Below are positions 1 to 10,698 of a DNA stretch of 64,000 nucleotides, in pieces. Position 1 is the stretch's first letter, and the number at the start of each line of letters is the position of its first letter. The DNA is from Antitrichia curtipendula. Lineage: Eukaryota; Streptophyta; Bryopsida; Hypnales; Leucodontaceae. The stretch lies in the NCBI GenBank assembly GCA_951230915.1, contig OX579633.1:20308574-20372573 (forward strand), given 5' to 3'. Under the pieces are notes generated by a model. The model made no database searches. It was given only the letters and a program-made list of their open reading frames with translations, and had not been told where the DNA came from. Position numbers and translations under genes: made by a program.

Positions 1-3000
1 TGAGATGCGTCCCATGTGCTATCGGCCAAACTTTAGGAAGAGGGGGCCAGTCGTGAACCCACTTCACCTTAGAGCCTCTTACACAATGCATAAGGTCATC
101 TGCACAAAACGAGAAATCAAAGTTGATAATGGCTTTGGTTCCATATTCCGTCATGCGACCATTGTAGGTAGGTGCTACTGTTCCACTTTTCTTTGACTTG
201 TTGATTTTTGCCCCACATTTCTTCTTCATCCCAGCTTGAACACTATGACAAGTCTTTCCTTCTTTCTTACACCTTGCAATGTGCCATAGAGAAGGATTGC
301 ACTCTGTTTCAAGTACTTTAGTAGCATGAGGATGTACTATGCTTGGTTCACCTTCTTGTGTCGACATTGGTATTGATGAACCTGCATCCGTACGTGCTCT
401 GGTTGATTGAGTTTGAACTTTTGGTGCAGAAAAATTCACAGTATCATGGCGGTGAGAATTGTCATCTGACCCTGGTAGCATATTTAGTTTGCGCTTTGCG
501 GAGCCAAATACTTCCTCACCTTCTAAATGAGGAATCCGTGTGGTGAAGAGGTCAGCACTTGGTAGTTTGGCAACTGCCTCAGCAAACTTCACTGGATTTC
601 TAGTTCGTCTTGCAGCTCGAAGGCAAAGCTCGTCCAAGTGGGGACCAGTCCCAGATGCATAACCTTGGAGGTATGCCCAATAATTAGTTGACTGTTGAAT
701 AGCTTGCATCATATCATCCGTAGTGGCGATGTACAAGCAAGTATCCCTCTTCCCAGACATTTGTAGCCACTTGTTATGAACTATCTCCGCCAAGTTACAT
801 GAAGGCATTTCAGCTAGCTCCTCCAAGCCCAGGTTTTGTGCCACAATCCTAAATAATTTAATGACATGGTATGGCCTTCTCGATTTCAAAATTATTGTTT
901 TATTACTAAAAATTGTGAATGTTCAACTCAAATTTGGGCAACTTAGCTACATATAAAGGAACCTAATTACATAAAAAACATGTACATTTTAGACATGGAG
1001 TTAAATTATCTGTGACTAGAAGTTCATATACATCAAAAAGGAGAATTTGAATTTGAGGAGAGATATGACTTACCAATTTGAGAAATCCACTCCACTGTCG
1101 ATAGCGAAAGTGCCAAAAACCAAGCCAATCGTCTAGCTCACAAAGAGAGTCCTCTGATGCAGCCCTTGAAAAAAGCTACCAACCTTTAATTCCAAGGTAT
1201 CGCTCTTCAGCTTCCGCCATTGACTTTGCATCTTTGTATTGTTTACAAAGTTTCTTGTGGGTTTCTTGGAATTTAGGTCTGATGAGCTTCTCTGTGTGCC
1301 TGTTCAATGATGTCATCCAATGAAGTAGACAGGAGCGCTCTAGATTTTGCATTGGCTCTTGCTTGTTTCCACTTCCATACACTACACGAACAGCATGCCA
1401 GTTGGCTATTGCATTGTCAGCCATGAAACCTTTGAAATTTGGTGAAGAAATCCCGTGGCGCGCCATGACAGAGTTCAAGGATCTCTACATTTGTTCTTGA
1501 GACTGAGCATCCTTGCTCATCATGTCATAAACACAAATAGTTTGGACTTTGCAAAACTCAGGGTCGTAAATGTGGGCAGCCATTGACGTCCATCCCTTCA
1601 CCCTTTTTACATGATCAAACATACACCATGAATTTTGCAAGTCTTCTTGAGGTTGCATTCGCTTCACCAAATCCACTCCGCTTCTCGGGCCTTCCTTGGA
1701 CATCTTGAAAAGGTAAACCTTATCTTTTCCTTGGCCTGGAAATATACTATCTTGAATATACGAATATGCACTTCTCATTTTCAATGAAATAATGTTGTCA
1801 ATAGGTCCTCCGCTTGTACTGTGACGGAAACTAGAGATGGTATTTCGAATACTCGGTGAACTGAGTACTCGAAATTTTTCCATGACTGCTTCTAGGGCCT
1901 CCCCTTGAAGGGGCTTTGAATCACTCTGTAGTCCATCTTCATGAAATAATTCAAATGCAAGAAATTCTTTGCTAGCAGCAAGACTAATAGCAGAATTTGT
2001 GGCACCTGGTGTTCTAGAGACCTCTTGCCTAATCAGAGAGCTTGTCCGCTCAATGGAGTCTCGACAAATGCCTCTACCTACAAGATGATCGTATTGACCA
2101 ATATGAATACAAGCTCTTGGAAAACCGCTACAGTTTAGAACCCTATACATGCGACAGGGGCACAATGACTTGCAAGAAGGGGACACTTTACAGATTCGAC
2201 ATACAAGATTGGACTTTGCGGGAGATTGGGTTCCTACATGAAAGATAACAGGTGATGACCCCTCCCACTCAGAAGCATTTTGGCTTCCACCCCGCCAAAC
2301 TCTAGGGCATTTTGGGTTCTCGCAAACTAGGTGGCCAATACAAAATGAGTAACAAAACTTCAATCCAAAGTCATTAGCAATGTTTGTAGTGTGTGTATGT
2401 GTCCAATTGTGTCCATCATATTTTCGGTCCATGCCTTGAAGTTGGCGACCTACAAACAATGAAGATGTCGACCTCAACAGACCAATAGAAGAGGACGTTG
2501 GAGAAGAAAGAGGAGGTAATTCAAAAAGTATGTCTCCATTAAACAACTTAGGAAGATGATGTACAGATTCACAACGAAGAGTATTCAAGTTCAAGAACTT
2601 CAACTCATTTCGGGCACGTGGTCGACTCTGCATTTCTCTAAGGCACTCAAAGACACTTTGGACCTGCGTTGCACTCTGTGGACCTAAAGGAAGCGATGTG
2701 CTACCATGAACAGTGTAGTTCAATAGCACATTATTGTCATTGCCCTCCTCAGGTATGGAAGAAAGTTTTCCAATTGTTTCACTAACAAGAATAGCGTCCT
2801 CATCTGAAGATTCAGTCAGATCAATGTGATTGGAATCTGGGGGTTCTATTTTGACACGAGATCCCTAAGACATTTGCACAATAGAGGTTGCAGACCCGGG
2901 TGTGAGAATATTAGTTGACATTGACCTGACAATATTAGGAGTACCAAATACATGGTACTTGCCAGGAGGCAATCTCCAAACATCCTCTGTGTCACTCTGA

Positions 3001-3065
3001 TGCTTCATTTGCATGATACTTGATACAAGTTCTACTCCGTCGGAATCGAATAGTTCCTCTTCCAT
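1..3065 (-). pseudogene. decayed transposase, GCM/FLYWCH-like zinc region plus MULE-like core (3' end beyond the window)
   Basis: Reading right to left, one frame runs from an ATG at 3065 to 1073, with in-frame TAG codons at 2865-2867, 1485-1487 and 1176-1178. The two downstream stops fall where related proteins, as I recall them, have Trp, so TGG to TAG changes are likely. A Cys/His-rich region around 2240-2390 resembles a GCM/FLYWCH zinc module. The stretch at 1380-1450 contains FKGFMADNAIANWHAVR, and the Cys and His downstream in CLLHW fit a MULE-like transposase core. A splice donor lies at 1072. An open exon resumes at about 849 and stays open to base 1, with a Cys-rich motif and a WPIAHGTHL-like end. 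The role would have been cutting and joining DNA for transposition. With three stops it is almost certainly inactive. The superfamily assignment is from memory; the decay is seen directly. Confidence 0.65.
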
Positions 3066-4740
3066 CTATATGGACGTCAATTCTAGATTGAACCTCACAC
3101 TAAGCAATGAACAAGATACCCATGCTACACCAGCATCTCTACAAGGGAAGGGAATAGGAACGCTAGACCTGTCCCCACGAACAATTGCCATGTCCATAGT
3201 TGGAGGTGCATGCTATGAGCCCTCAAGTTAGCACTTGAAGCTCTGGATTTATTTTTCGCGATTTACTGTTAGTTTTTAGTGTTAATTCATGCAAAATAGC
3301 ATGAATTAGTAGTTGAGAGGAGTTTGGTAGAAGTCCCTACCAGATTAGTGAGGAACCGTCCTAAATTCATGGAAATCACAAAATACTATGCTTTTCTATG
3401 TTTATGTCTTAAGTTCAGTGTCTTAGAGTCCATATTAACATATTAGAGAGATGTGAGGAAGTGAGAGTTAGCCAGTTCTAGTGTCTTGTCCATGTAACAC
3501 TTGACATGTGAATACATGTGACATCCTGGCTAAAGTGCAAGAGTCTATATCAAGGTTTAGAAGTATCTCGATCCAATTCATGTAGAATATGGACTAGTTA
3601 CATGAAGACCTATAAATGTTGAAGAATATGAATCAGAATGCAAAGTAGAAGAAAGGTGAGGTGATTGGAGCTTACAGAAAGGTTCTTTTAAGGTAAAAGC
3701 ATGCCAAGAGATCAACAGCGGAGCTAATCATCCACAACAACCTTGGTACCAGAATAATTTCCCCCCTGGGCGGAAATTATTAAGCAATTGCTAAAATTAG
3801 CATCCTTATTGGAGGTTTGGTTTTGCCCTTGGCCTTTGGACACTTCCCAAAAGATTGCCCAAAAATTTCGGGATTTTACAAAACTCCACAATGACTCCAT
3901 GGGAAGTCAACTGCCTTTGAAACTGATGGTAATTTCTTAGAAATTACCCAGAGTGCGGTAAAATCTCACTAAAAATTAGATTAGAGTTTAATGTATTAGA
4001 TAAGCGACCTGTCAAGTTTGAAGACTTTCTGATAGTCAGACGTACCCAAATCAGCAACAACATCAAATTTAACAATAATTTACAAAACGACGACGAGTTG
4101 ACCGGCGAGCCAAGAGCTAGTGGTGTCCGAATGTCGCAAACAAGGAATTTTTTCTTACTCTCACAAACCTTCCAAGCAACCCTAGCTAGTTAGTTTTCTC
4201 GGGAAACTCAAATTCCATTAGTTGGGATTTTGACTTTTCTCTAGAATTACCATTAGTGTTTTTTACGAATATTTACAGCTTGGAAGAAGGGGGTAGAGGG
4301 CCTTTGAGACTAATTGGGGTCTTTTGAACACGATGGCGCAATCGGTTTTCAATTTGGAGTTTTTCCCTAAAAGATAGACAGGGCCAACTCTTAGTTTGAC
4401 TTTTTTAGAGCAATTCGTAGTAATTCGTAGTAATTCGTAGTAATTCGAGGTTAATTAACAAAATATCTTGGTGAAAATCAAAGATTGGATTTAGTTGAGA
4501 TGTCAAATCTTTCCTTTAAAAGCCAATTTATATTAAACTAAGAATATTTGGAATTGACCTAGGATTAAATTGCAAAATATCTAGGTTAGTTAGGGTTATT
4601 TTCATAAAATCTTTGGGGAAAATCAAGGATTTGATTTAGGCAAGATTTCAAGGCTAATTAAAGCCTCCAAGGAACTTGCTTGAGGACCTTCCTTCCTATT
4701 AAACAAAGATTAAATGCAAAATATCTTGTAGTAATTTAGA
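3066..4740. other. no gene seen; AT-rich intergenic DNA
   Basis: No reading frame with convincing protein character was found on either strand. The stretch holds the 5' flank of the transposase relic and mixed low-complexity sequence. Short phrases recur around 4490-4740, such as 'aaaatcaaggatttgattt' and 'gattaaattgcaaaatatct', which suggests degenerate internal repeats. Confidence 0.5.
4411..4447 (+). repeat. 10-bp tandem repeat, unit attcgtagta
   Basis: The unit attcgtagta is repeated almost perfectly between three and four times before the tract decays to attcgagg. It is a short microsatellite-like tract with no coding context. Confidence 0.8.
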
Positions 4741-4805
4741 ATTTAATTAGGTAGTTAGTTAAACGTTTTTTAACCGACAATTTATCGGGGAGGGCTTGGC
4801 TCGAG

Positions 4806-4813
4806 TATAAAAG
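4806..4813 (+). promoter_or_regulatory. TATA box of an LTR-like promoter
   Basis: TATAAAAG lies in a locally GC-rich context, followed about 30 bases later by a pyrimidine-rich CCTCACTCTCATTTTC start-like region. The same arrangement (TATAAAAG, then CCTCACTCTTGCC) recurs at 9318 in unrelated flanking sequence. I infer that both are U3/R boundaries of old LTR retroelement-like sequences. No matching second LTR, primer-binding site or polymerase was seen. Confidence 0.35.
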
Positions 4814-5243
4814 GCCTCCCCTCGAGGTTGTCGGTAACCCTCACTCTCATTTTCTTGATATTGACACGTTGTCAGACCAACCCTTATTTTCATTTCCTTA
4901 TTGTTGCTCTGTTGTGCTACCAACACGTTGTTGGAGCACTTTTAAGCAAAAAATTGGCTAATTCCTTCTATTTCTTTGCATTTTTCGCTATTTTCCTTGT
5001 GTTTTGAAGGACTAGAGGGTCCCTTCAAAACCTATTGCTTTCTTGTTTGAATTTGGAGGTCGAAAACCCCAAAACTTGATTCTTTACTTAAATTACTTGA
5101 ATACTAATCCATTGTAGTACATGAACTGTATTTGGTACTAAAATACTTAAAGCGGCAAAGCTTGACTTTGCCAAAAGTGTTTTAGACTGATTTCCCACTC
5201 AAAGTTTGTTCTATAACAAAATTTGAGAATTTAGTTGCTAAAG

Positions 5244-5365
5244 TTTGGTTAAACACTTTCATGTGTACCTCCTTTAGCAATTAAAAGTTGACTTTGATTC
5301 GAAATTTTGGGAGATTTGTTTCTAATGTTTGGTTAAACACTGTCATGTGTACCTCCTTTAGAATC
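5244..5365 (+). repeat. two direct copies of a ~37-bp phrase, ~85 bp apart
   Basis: A phrase beginning tttggttaaacact and ending gtgtacctcctttag occurs twice with one or two differences. The sequences between the copies also look related. The surrounding 4.82-5.76 kb shows no gene. Confidence 0.7.
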
Positions 5366-5874
5366 TAACTTTCGAAATACTTAGATTGGATTAAGAAGCT
5401 CCGGTTGTTCTGGGGTTGCTCCCGCACGGCGAAGCTTTGGCTTTTAAAAGTTAAAATTTGCCATTTGAAACTAAGATTTACCTTGTATGGCAAAGCCTTG
5501 ACTTTAATAAGATTTTTATGAAACTTATTTAAGGTTCAAGCTTCGTAGATTGATTTCTCTTTTGCTTGTGCACGTGTTGAAGGTATTTTGCTCCCAACCC
5601 TGTCATTTGTCGCTTTATTTCCATTTTTAAATTGCTAGATTCATTACCCTGAATTTCTATAGAGATTAATTCATTGTAGTTTTGTGTGTTTTTGTTATAC
5701 TTACAAAACATTTAACCTTCAATTATGCTTTAGGAAAGTTTTTTTAAAAAGATTGATTGAGTTTTTCCGTTGAGAAAAGATTTCAATTTATTGACCTTTT
5801 TTCCAGAAATTCAGAATTTTAGAAGACAATCAAGCCGGCAGTCCAGAAGCACAAGGATGAGCCAGGCGGGAACA

Positions 5875-6110
5875 AGAACCGGGAACGTCCGAGGACAGGG
5901 ATTCGGGAACGATTGGGGATGGGGGTTCGGGAACGTCCGAGGACAAGGGTTTTCGGGAACGATTGGGGACGGGTGTTGGGAACACCCGAGAACGCAGAGT
6001 CACGGCAGCAGCAGTCGTCGGAGCCTTCAGTCTGTCCAGGGAGCCTTTGGTCTGTCCAGGCCTCCAGGGAGCTTTCGGTCTATCCAGGGAGGTCCAAGGC
6101 TTGTTTTGAA
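5875..6110 (+). repeat. GC-rich tandem repeats with gggaacgtccgagg units
   Basis: Two units of about 48 bp run from 5879 to 5976, each containing gggaacgtccgaggaca and gggaacgattgggga. Three units of about 24 bp built on ctgtccagggagc follow. An open frame at 5770-6297 spans the repeats, but its protein is only repeat-derived Gly/Arg/Ser sequence, so I do not call it a gene. The GTCCGAG word links this patch to the islands at 8.84-9.33 and 9.84-10.04 kb. Confidence 0.65.
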
Positions 6111-6299
6111 GTCTAAGGACTCAAGGGGAGTTCAAAGTTTGGAACAAATACAACACTCAAACACAATCTTGGTGGGTTATATTATAACCAAAATCTCTCA
6201 ATGTTTAAATTGCTTTAAAAAAAAATACACACAAAAGGGTTGGCCGTTGCTCGCCACACCCAAACTTTTGTGTTTAAAGGGAAAATTTGAACACTAAGG

Positions 6300-6945
6300 A
6301 TCTCAAGCTAACATTCTCTCTCGATTCTTGAAATTCTCAAATTCTCTCCAAACACCATAGCCAAGAATTCAACAACAACAACAAATAAACAACAATTGAA
6401 GGATGAAGAAGAATAAGAAGGGAGCAGAATCGACACGTGAAGGAATTAACAAATTAAAATATAGTTAAGGTAAGAATCTAACTATTCATCAATTCATTGT
6501 TTTGGTATTGTTTATTCGGTTTATTCTTTCTACTATTCATCGATAGATTTGGTTTTGATTGTTTTTTATTATTTTATTAGAATACTATTCATCTATTTGG
6601 TTTTAGTCATTGATTAGGATTCCAAAGCCAAATTAGTTGTTTGTTTGTAGTTTGGAGATTTATTTTATAGGCTTAATAAGCCAAAACAATAAAAACAAAC
6701 AACAACTAATATCTTGGAATATTTAACAAAATAACTATTAAACAATTGGCAATTGAATAAAACTACTATTCATTGAAAACTTGGGAAAATGAATTAAATT
6801 TATCATTTAATTTAAATCCCTAAAATCAAAGGATTATTTCCAATTGCCAAAACTAACAAAACTTGACATTTAGATAGAATTTAGAACTACAATTCAACAA
6901 CAATTGACTCAAATTTAACTAACATGGCGTGACTCATGAAAGGCA
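6300..6945. other. no gene seen; A-rich leader-like sequence
   Basis: The region is A-rich and contains a caacaacaacaa stretch. A possible splice donor (aag before gtaagaatct) lies near 6469, preceded by a 21-codon frame starting at 6403. This could be a non-coding leader exon of an old transcribed element. Nothing firmer can be supported. Confidence 0.3.
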
Positions 6946-7017
6946 ATGGAGAACCACGAGGAGACGATCATGTTTGTGTATTGCGACGACGGAACTGTTG
7001 ATATTTTCGATACCAAG
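6946..7017 (+). CDS. possible isolated 24-codon exon
   Basis: An ATG at 6946 opens 24 codons, MENHEETIMFVYCDDGTV and onward, with a balanced protein-like composition. It ends exactly at AAG followed by the donor-like gtatga. Nothing upstream or downstream can be joined to it with confidence, and I do not recognise the peptide. It may be an orphan exon of a decayed gene or a chance frame. Confidence 0.2.
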
Positions 7018-7971
7018 GTATGATTTGCAAAATTCATTTGACTTTTCCCTTCATTCTTTAGATTAGACTTTTAAAAATCACAATTAACAATTAGAAACCC
7101 AAATAGCTAGTTAGAATTCAAAAATCCCTAAAATTAGATTAATAGCTTAGAATAGATTCCGGTTTAATTAGAAATTTAATTGCATTCAACTAACCATAGA
7201 AGTTTTAATTCTTTAACCATTAGCATGTTTTGGATTATTAAGACTATATCAAAATCAATACAAAAAGTGTCCATTGCTTGGAAGGCCAAAGAACACTACG
7301 TTTGATTTCATCCCCTAGAAATTACTTTTCATGCCGCTAGAATCCGTGTGCACGTTTTACCTCTGAAAGGGGGAGATTAAAACACTCATAATAACCAATG
7401 ATTTTTTTTAATATACATATGGTATTGGTCCGCGTTCTACAACTGAGTGGCGTATGTAAGTCTCCAGCAAAGAACATAATGACTTCCGTGTTGACCTCAA
7501 AAAATGCATTGTATAAGTTATTTTTCCAAGAAATGATTGACGCATCACATTGTGCCCCCCCAAACATAGTCCATACCTTCTGCATCATACTTGTAGTTCA
7601 AATTGAGTGAATGAAAACTTCACATTTAAATCCGAAGCATAATGTTACCGGAAATTGGTATTGTTTCTTGTTTTGGTGGTGGATTTATATTACCTCCCCT
7701 TCTTTTTTTTTTGCTTCCGTTTCATTATCATTCATTCCATTCACCTTTTTTGCTTTTAGTTTCCTTTCCATTCATTCCCAATTTTTATTAAATCTGGAGT
7801 TTCAGTACTTGGACTACAAATGAGAGACCCTGTCGCAAAAAATCTGAAGTTTCATTATCATTCATTCCCCATCCTTATTTGTTTTTAGAGGACCATCATT
7901 CTTTTCCAATTTCTTTTGCTTTATGTTTCCTTTTCATGAACTTACACATTTTTTTGAGCTTTTTGTTTTGT
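7018..7971. other. no gene seen; AT-rich, grading into minisatellite
   Basis: Only short frames with unconvincing composition occur. From about 7690 the sequence becomes T-rich with scattered ttcattcc words. These are degenerate outliers of the 39-bp minisatellite that follows. Confidence 0.5.
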
Positions 7972-8260
7972 GATCATTCATTCCCAATTTTTTTGGGCCT
8001 CACGTTCCCTTGGCATGAATTCCCCAATTTTTTGGGCTTTATGTTGTCTTGTCATACATTCCCCATGTTTTTGGGCTTTCCTTTTCCTGGTTGTTCATTC
8101 CCAATTTTTTTTGGGCTTATTGTTTCCTTGTCATGCCATCCCTATTTTTGGGGGGGTTTTGATCTTGTTAGTCATTCCCCAATTTTTAGGGCTTCAAGTT
8201 TTTTTGTCGTTCATTCCCCATTTTTTGGGCTCTCAATCTATTTGTCATTCATTTCCAAAT
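7972..8260 (+). repeat. ~39-bp minisatellite, about seven copies
   Basis: The unit is roughly ttcattccccaattttttgg followed by gct, a variable T-rich middle and cttgtc. Starts lie near 7976, 8017, 8054, 8095, 8133, 8173 and 8211. Because the period is close to a multiple of three, the array leaves open frames of 134 and 117 codons rich in Phe, Leu and Ser. These look like repeat artefacts rather than genes. Confidence 0.8.
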
Positions 8261-8272
8261 TTTTTCCAAGTG

Positions 8273-8300
8273 TTAACCCCTAAATGCCAAAGCCACACAA
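8273..8300 (+). mobile_element. single end of a TTAA-type element
   Basis: TTAACCCCTAAATGCCAAAG matches the terminal sequence of the TTAA family described at 21.8, 39.1 and 54.9 kb. The interior to its right shares short phrases with the 39.1-kb copy, such as aactttgaagttcaataaaacct. No convincing opposite end is present; the nearest candidate, near 8650, is too degenerate. A truncated copy is likely. Confidence 0.45.
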
Positions 8301-8842
8301 ATGTGGTGTTTGCAGAACTTTGAAGTTCAATAAAACCTAACCAAGTTGCTATTTTTAGTAGTTCATACTTTTAGGAAATTCTTCTTGAAGTCTAGTTTTA
8401 GCTACAAAAGTCCGATCTTGAAAATAAATGATAGTGGTTTTTCTATTCAAGTTTTTGTACAAGGGTACCCAACTACCCATTGCAAATTTGCAATCTTGAC
8501 TTCCCTTTCTATTGAGAGCTCTTCGAAATGAGCCTCAAACATACTAGATCTTGGAAGAAAATTCACATTCAAAATCCATTTAATAAAATTGTGGAGTACA
8601 TTTGAAGAAGCCATAAATTGATTGAGGTTAAACAAGTTAGGGCTGTTAGGCCCTTTAACAGTTTAACCTCATATTGTTTTGGTCACCAAATTTTTAGATT
8701 TATCTTTCAATGGAAGAAGATTGAAAGATTTTAGCAGTTCTAGCACCCTCATGGTGAAACATTATAATCTTTAATTCCATCCGTGATATTCTTTTTTTTT
8801 TTTTTGGTATGAGACCTCTAACATGTGTAGTTTGAATCTGTC
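8300..8842. other. no gene seen
   Basis: AT-rich DNA, probably the body of the truncated TTAA element followed by unrelated sequence and a T-run at about 8792-8804. No coding frame has protein-like composition. Confidence 0.4.
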
Positions 8843-9330
8843 CCCACTGGGAACCCCGTCCGACCCTGACCCCGACCGAGAACCCGGCCGACCGAACTGT
8901 CCAAAACCCGGACGAATCACTCGTCCTATACCCCGTCCAAGAACCGCTACCCCCGACCCTGACCCCAACCGACAACCCGGCCGACCAAACTGTCCAAAAC
9001 CCCGTCCGAACCACACGTTCGATATCCCATTTGACACAGCCGTCCGAGAACCTCTGCGTCTGACCCTGACCCCGACCGACAACCTGGCCGACCGAACTGT
9101 CCCAAAACCCGTCCGAACCACCCGTCCGATACCCTGTCCGGCACACCCGTCCGAGAACCGCTGCATCCGACCTGTAACCGTCCGAAAATCTGTTGGATAC
9201 CCCGTCCGATACCCGTTACAGCCGTCCGATCGGTCGGCTTTATCGGACGGCCGAGTCGCGACCGACTGATCGGACGGCGGAGAATTGGGCCGACCGTCGA
9301 GAAGGCCGTCCGACAAGTATAAAAGTGGCA
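8843..9330 (+). repeat. GC-rich island of CCGTCCGA words, with three ~93-107-bp tandem units
   Basis: This sequence is strikingly GC-rich against AT-rich flanks. Larger units starting gaccctgaccccgaccga begin at 8862, 8955 and 9062. CCGTCCGA and GTCCGAACC words recur throughout and continue to the TATA box at 9318. The order (repeat-rich upstream region, TATA box, pyrimidine-rich start) resembles a retroelement U3 with promoter repeats. Open frames on both strands (Pro/Arg or Gly/Arg-rich) are by-products of the repeats. Confidence 0.7.
9318..9325 (+). promoter_or_regulatory. TATA box downstream of the GTCCGA island
   Basis: TATAAAAG is followed at about 30 bases by CCCTCACTCTTGCCTTCTCC, a plausible initiator region. 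It is arranged as at 4806. It could drive transcription towards the reading frame starting at 9573. Confidence 0.45.
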
Positions 9331-9572
9331 GACGGCCCGACCGCCCTCACTCTTGCCTTCTCCCTTGTGTTTAACAAGAGGAACGGAGAGCTTGGTGGTT
9401 TATCCTCCATTGGCTCCTTTCTTAGGGAAGGCAAGAGTCGGATTACAGAGGCCCCTTTATTGCTGTTTTTTTCAGTTTTTGCATGATGGTGTATGCATTA
9501 TTTTTGATTTGAAGTGAAATCCCAAGTTCAATTTCATCTTTTGAATATTCATTGATAGTATAGTTCAACAAG

Positions 9573-10067
9573 ATGCCGAGGCCAAAGAAGGGAGGGAAAG
9601 GCAAGCGGGTGCTGTCAGATGATGAAGAAGCTAGGATAACTAAGAAATATCCCACGGATGCTTGCAAAGCATTTTTGATCGAATTTACTGTCAAGTTTTA
9701 TGAGTCCAAAACCACCACGTCCCTGGATAGCAAATATGTTAGATATCAAGAGGAATGCATTCAAAAATTCAAAGACGACATGACGCAGAAGATGTTAGAA
9801 GCACTGAATGTTCCACAATGGAGGCATGAGATGGACATCCGAAGTCTCATCCGACCTGCGACCGGACGTCCGAAGGCCCGTCCGACCTCCCGACCCCCCG
9901 TCCGACCATCCACTGGACGGGGGGTCGGGGTCCGTCCGAATGCCCAGAGACATCCGGAGGCCAGCGTCCCGGGACTCTGGATGTACGTCCGGACATCCAG
10001 GGCGTCCGGACGTCTGGACAACCCTGAGCCGTCCTTTTTAGCACACAAAATGTCGAAGAAGCCTTGA
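9573..10067 (+). CDS. hypothetical 164-codon frame, chimeric C-terminus
   Basis: The first ~90 residues have normal protein character: a Lys-rich start (MPRPKKGGKGKR), an acidic DDEEAR patch, then a mixed helical stretch to about residue 93. The frame then enters a second GTCCGA-rich block (9837-10035), becomes Arg/Pro-rich and ends at 10067, just inside the first RPN6-like fragment. I do not recognise the N-terminal part. It might be a short DNA-binding or gag-like protein of the element whose TATA box lies at 9318. The C-terminal half is probably not a selected protein. Confidence 0.3.
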   Translation: MPRPKKGGKGKRVLSDDEEARITKKYPTDACKAFLIEFTVKFYESKTTTSLDSKYVRYQEECIQKFKDDMTQKMLEALNVPQWRHEMDIRSLIRPATGRPKARPTSRPPVRPSTGRGVGVRPNAQRHPEASVPGLWMYVRTSRASGRLDNPEPSFLAHKMSKKP

Positions 10068-10698
10068 ACATGTACAGAGAGAAATTAGAAGAAAATCCAG
10101 TTCTATGGACATTGGTACTTAGGCAACGTGTGAGTATCCTGAGCATTGATTTCACTACCTACAAGTCAATGTCCGCAAAGACTAGTTGATGACTGACAAA
10201 TGACTGTAGTAGTCATTTGGCAGACAAGTGGAAGTCATCATGGACGGTTGTTTGTAGTAGTGAATTTGGCACTCCTTTTAGAAAAAACATACCCTATTCT
10301 GAGTCCTTCAAGAATTTAGAAGAAGCCTTGAATATTTATAGGGATAAATTAGAAGAATATCCAGTTCTGCATCGCCATCTATCTTCATTATACGACACCT
10401 GACTCGAGCAGACTCTCTATTGTTTGATTCGTGCCTTTTTTTGTTGTGGTAATTTCTCACATTTTTGACCCTTATTGGCCTCCAAAGTGAAAATGTTGAG
10501 ACGAAGTTCTCCCAAATGATCCTTGACAAGATATTTGTGGTGACTTTGGATCAAGGAGCTTGCTGTTTGATTATTTTTGATGATGTGAAACGTGATGGAA
10601 TATATCCTTCCACTCTTGAAACTATATCGCACATTAGGAATCTGTTAGGAAGCCTGCATTTGAAGTCCACCAAAATAATGGCGATACGCCAGTGGTAG
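10044..10698 (+). pseudogene. RPN6: RPN6 (26S proteasome lid subunit, PSMD11-type) fragment, duplicated and broken
   Basis: From about 10307 the translation follows the C-terminal part of RPN6. An EEALNIYRDKLEEYPVLHRH stretch and SLYDT come first, then a TGA stop (10400-10402) and a frameshift near 10460. The ENVETKFSQMILDKIF segment and a LDQGACCLIIFDD segment follow, ending in KIMA just before 10698. That is the PCI/winged-helix end of the subunit, which in the functional protein clamps lid and base of the proteasome. A second diverged copy of the EEALN..KLEE..PVL stretch lies at 10057-10110, about 262 bp upstream. No splice sites interrupt the recognisable part, which suggests a processed or captured copy. 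Stops and frameshift make it non-functional. Confidence 0.72.

Noticed and set aside
7879..8323. Phe/Leu-rich open frames of 134 and 117 codons that could look like membrane proteins
   Set aside because: They are produced by the 39-bp minisatellite in two frames at once, so no frame is preferred.
8700..9434. Overlapping 148-181-codon frames on both strands in the GTCCGA island
   Set aside because: Arg/Pro/Gly-biased translations of tandem DNA in several frames at once; no domain or start context.
9573..10067. Functional gag-like gene
   Set aside because: No zinc knuckle, capsid motif, protease or polymerase was found nearby, so it is kept only as a hypothetical frame.
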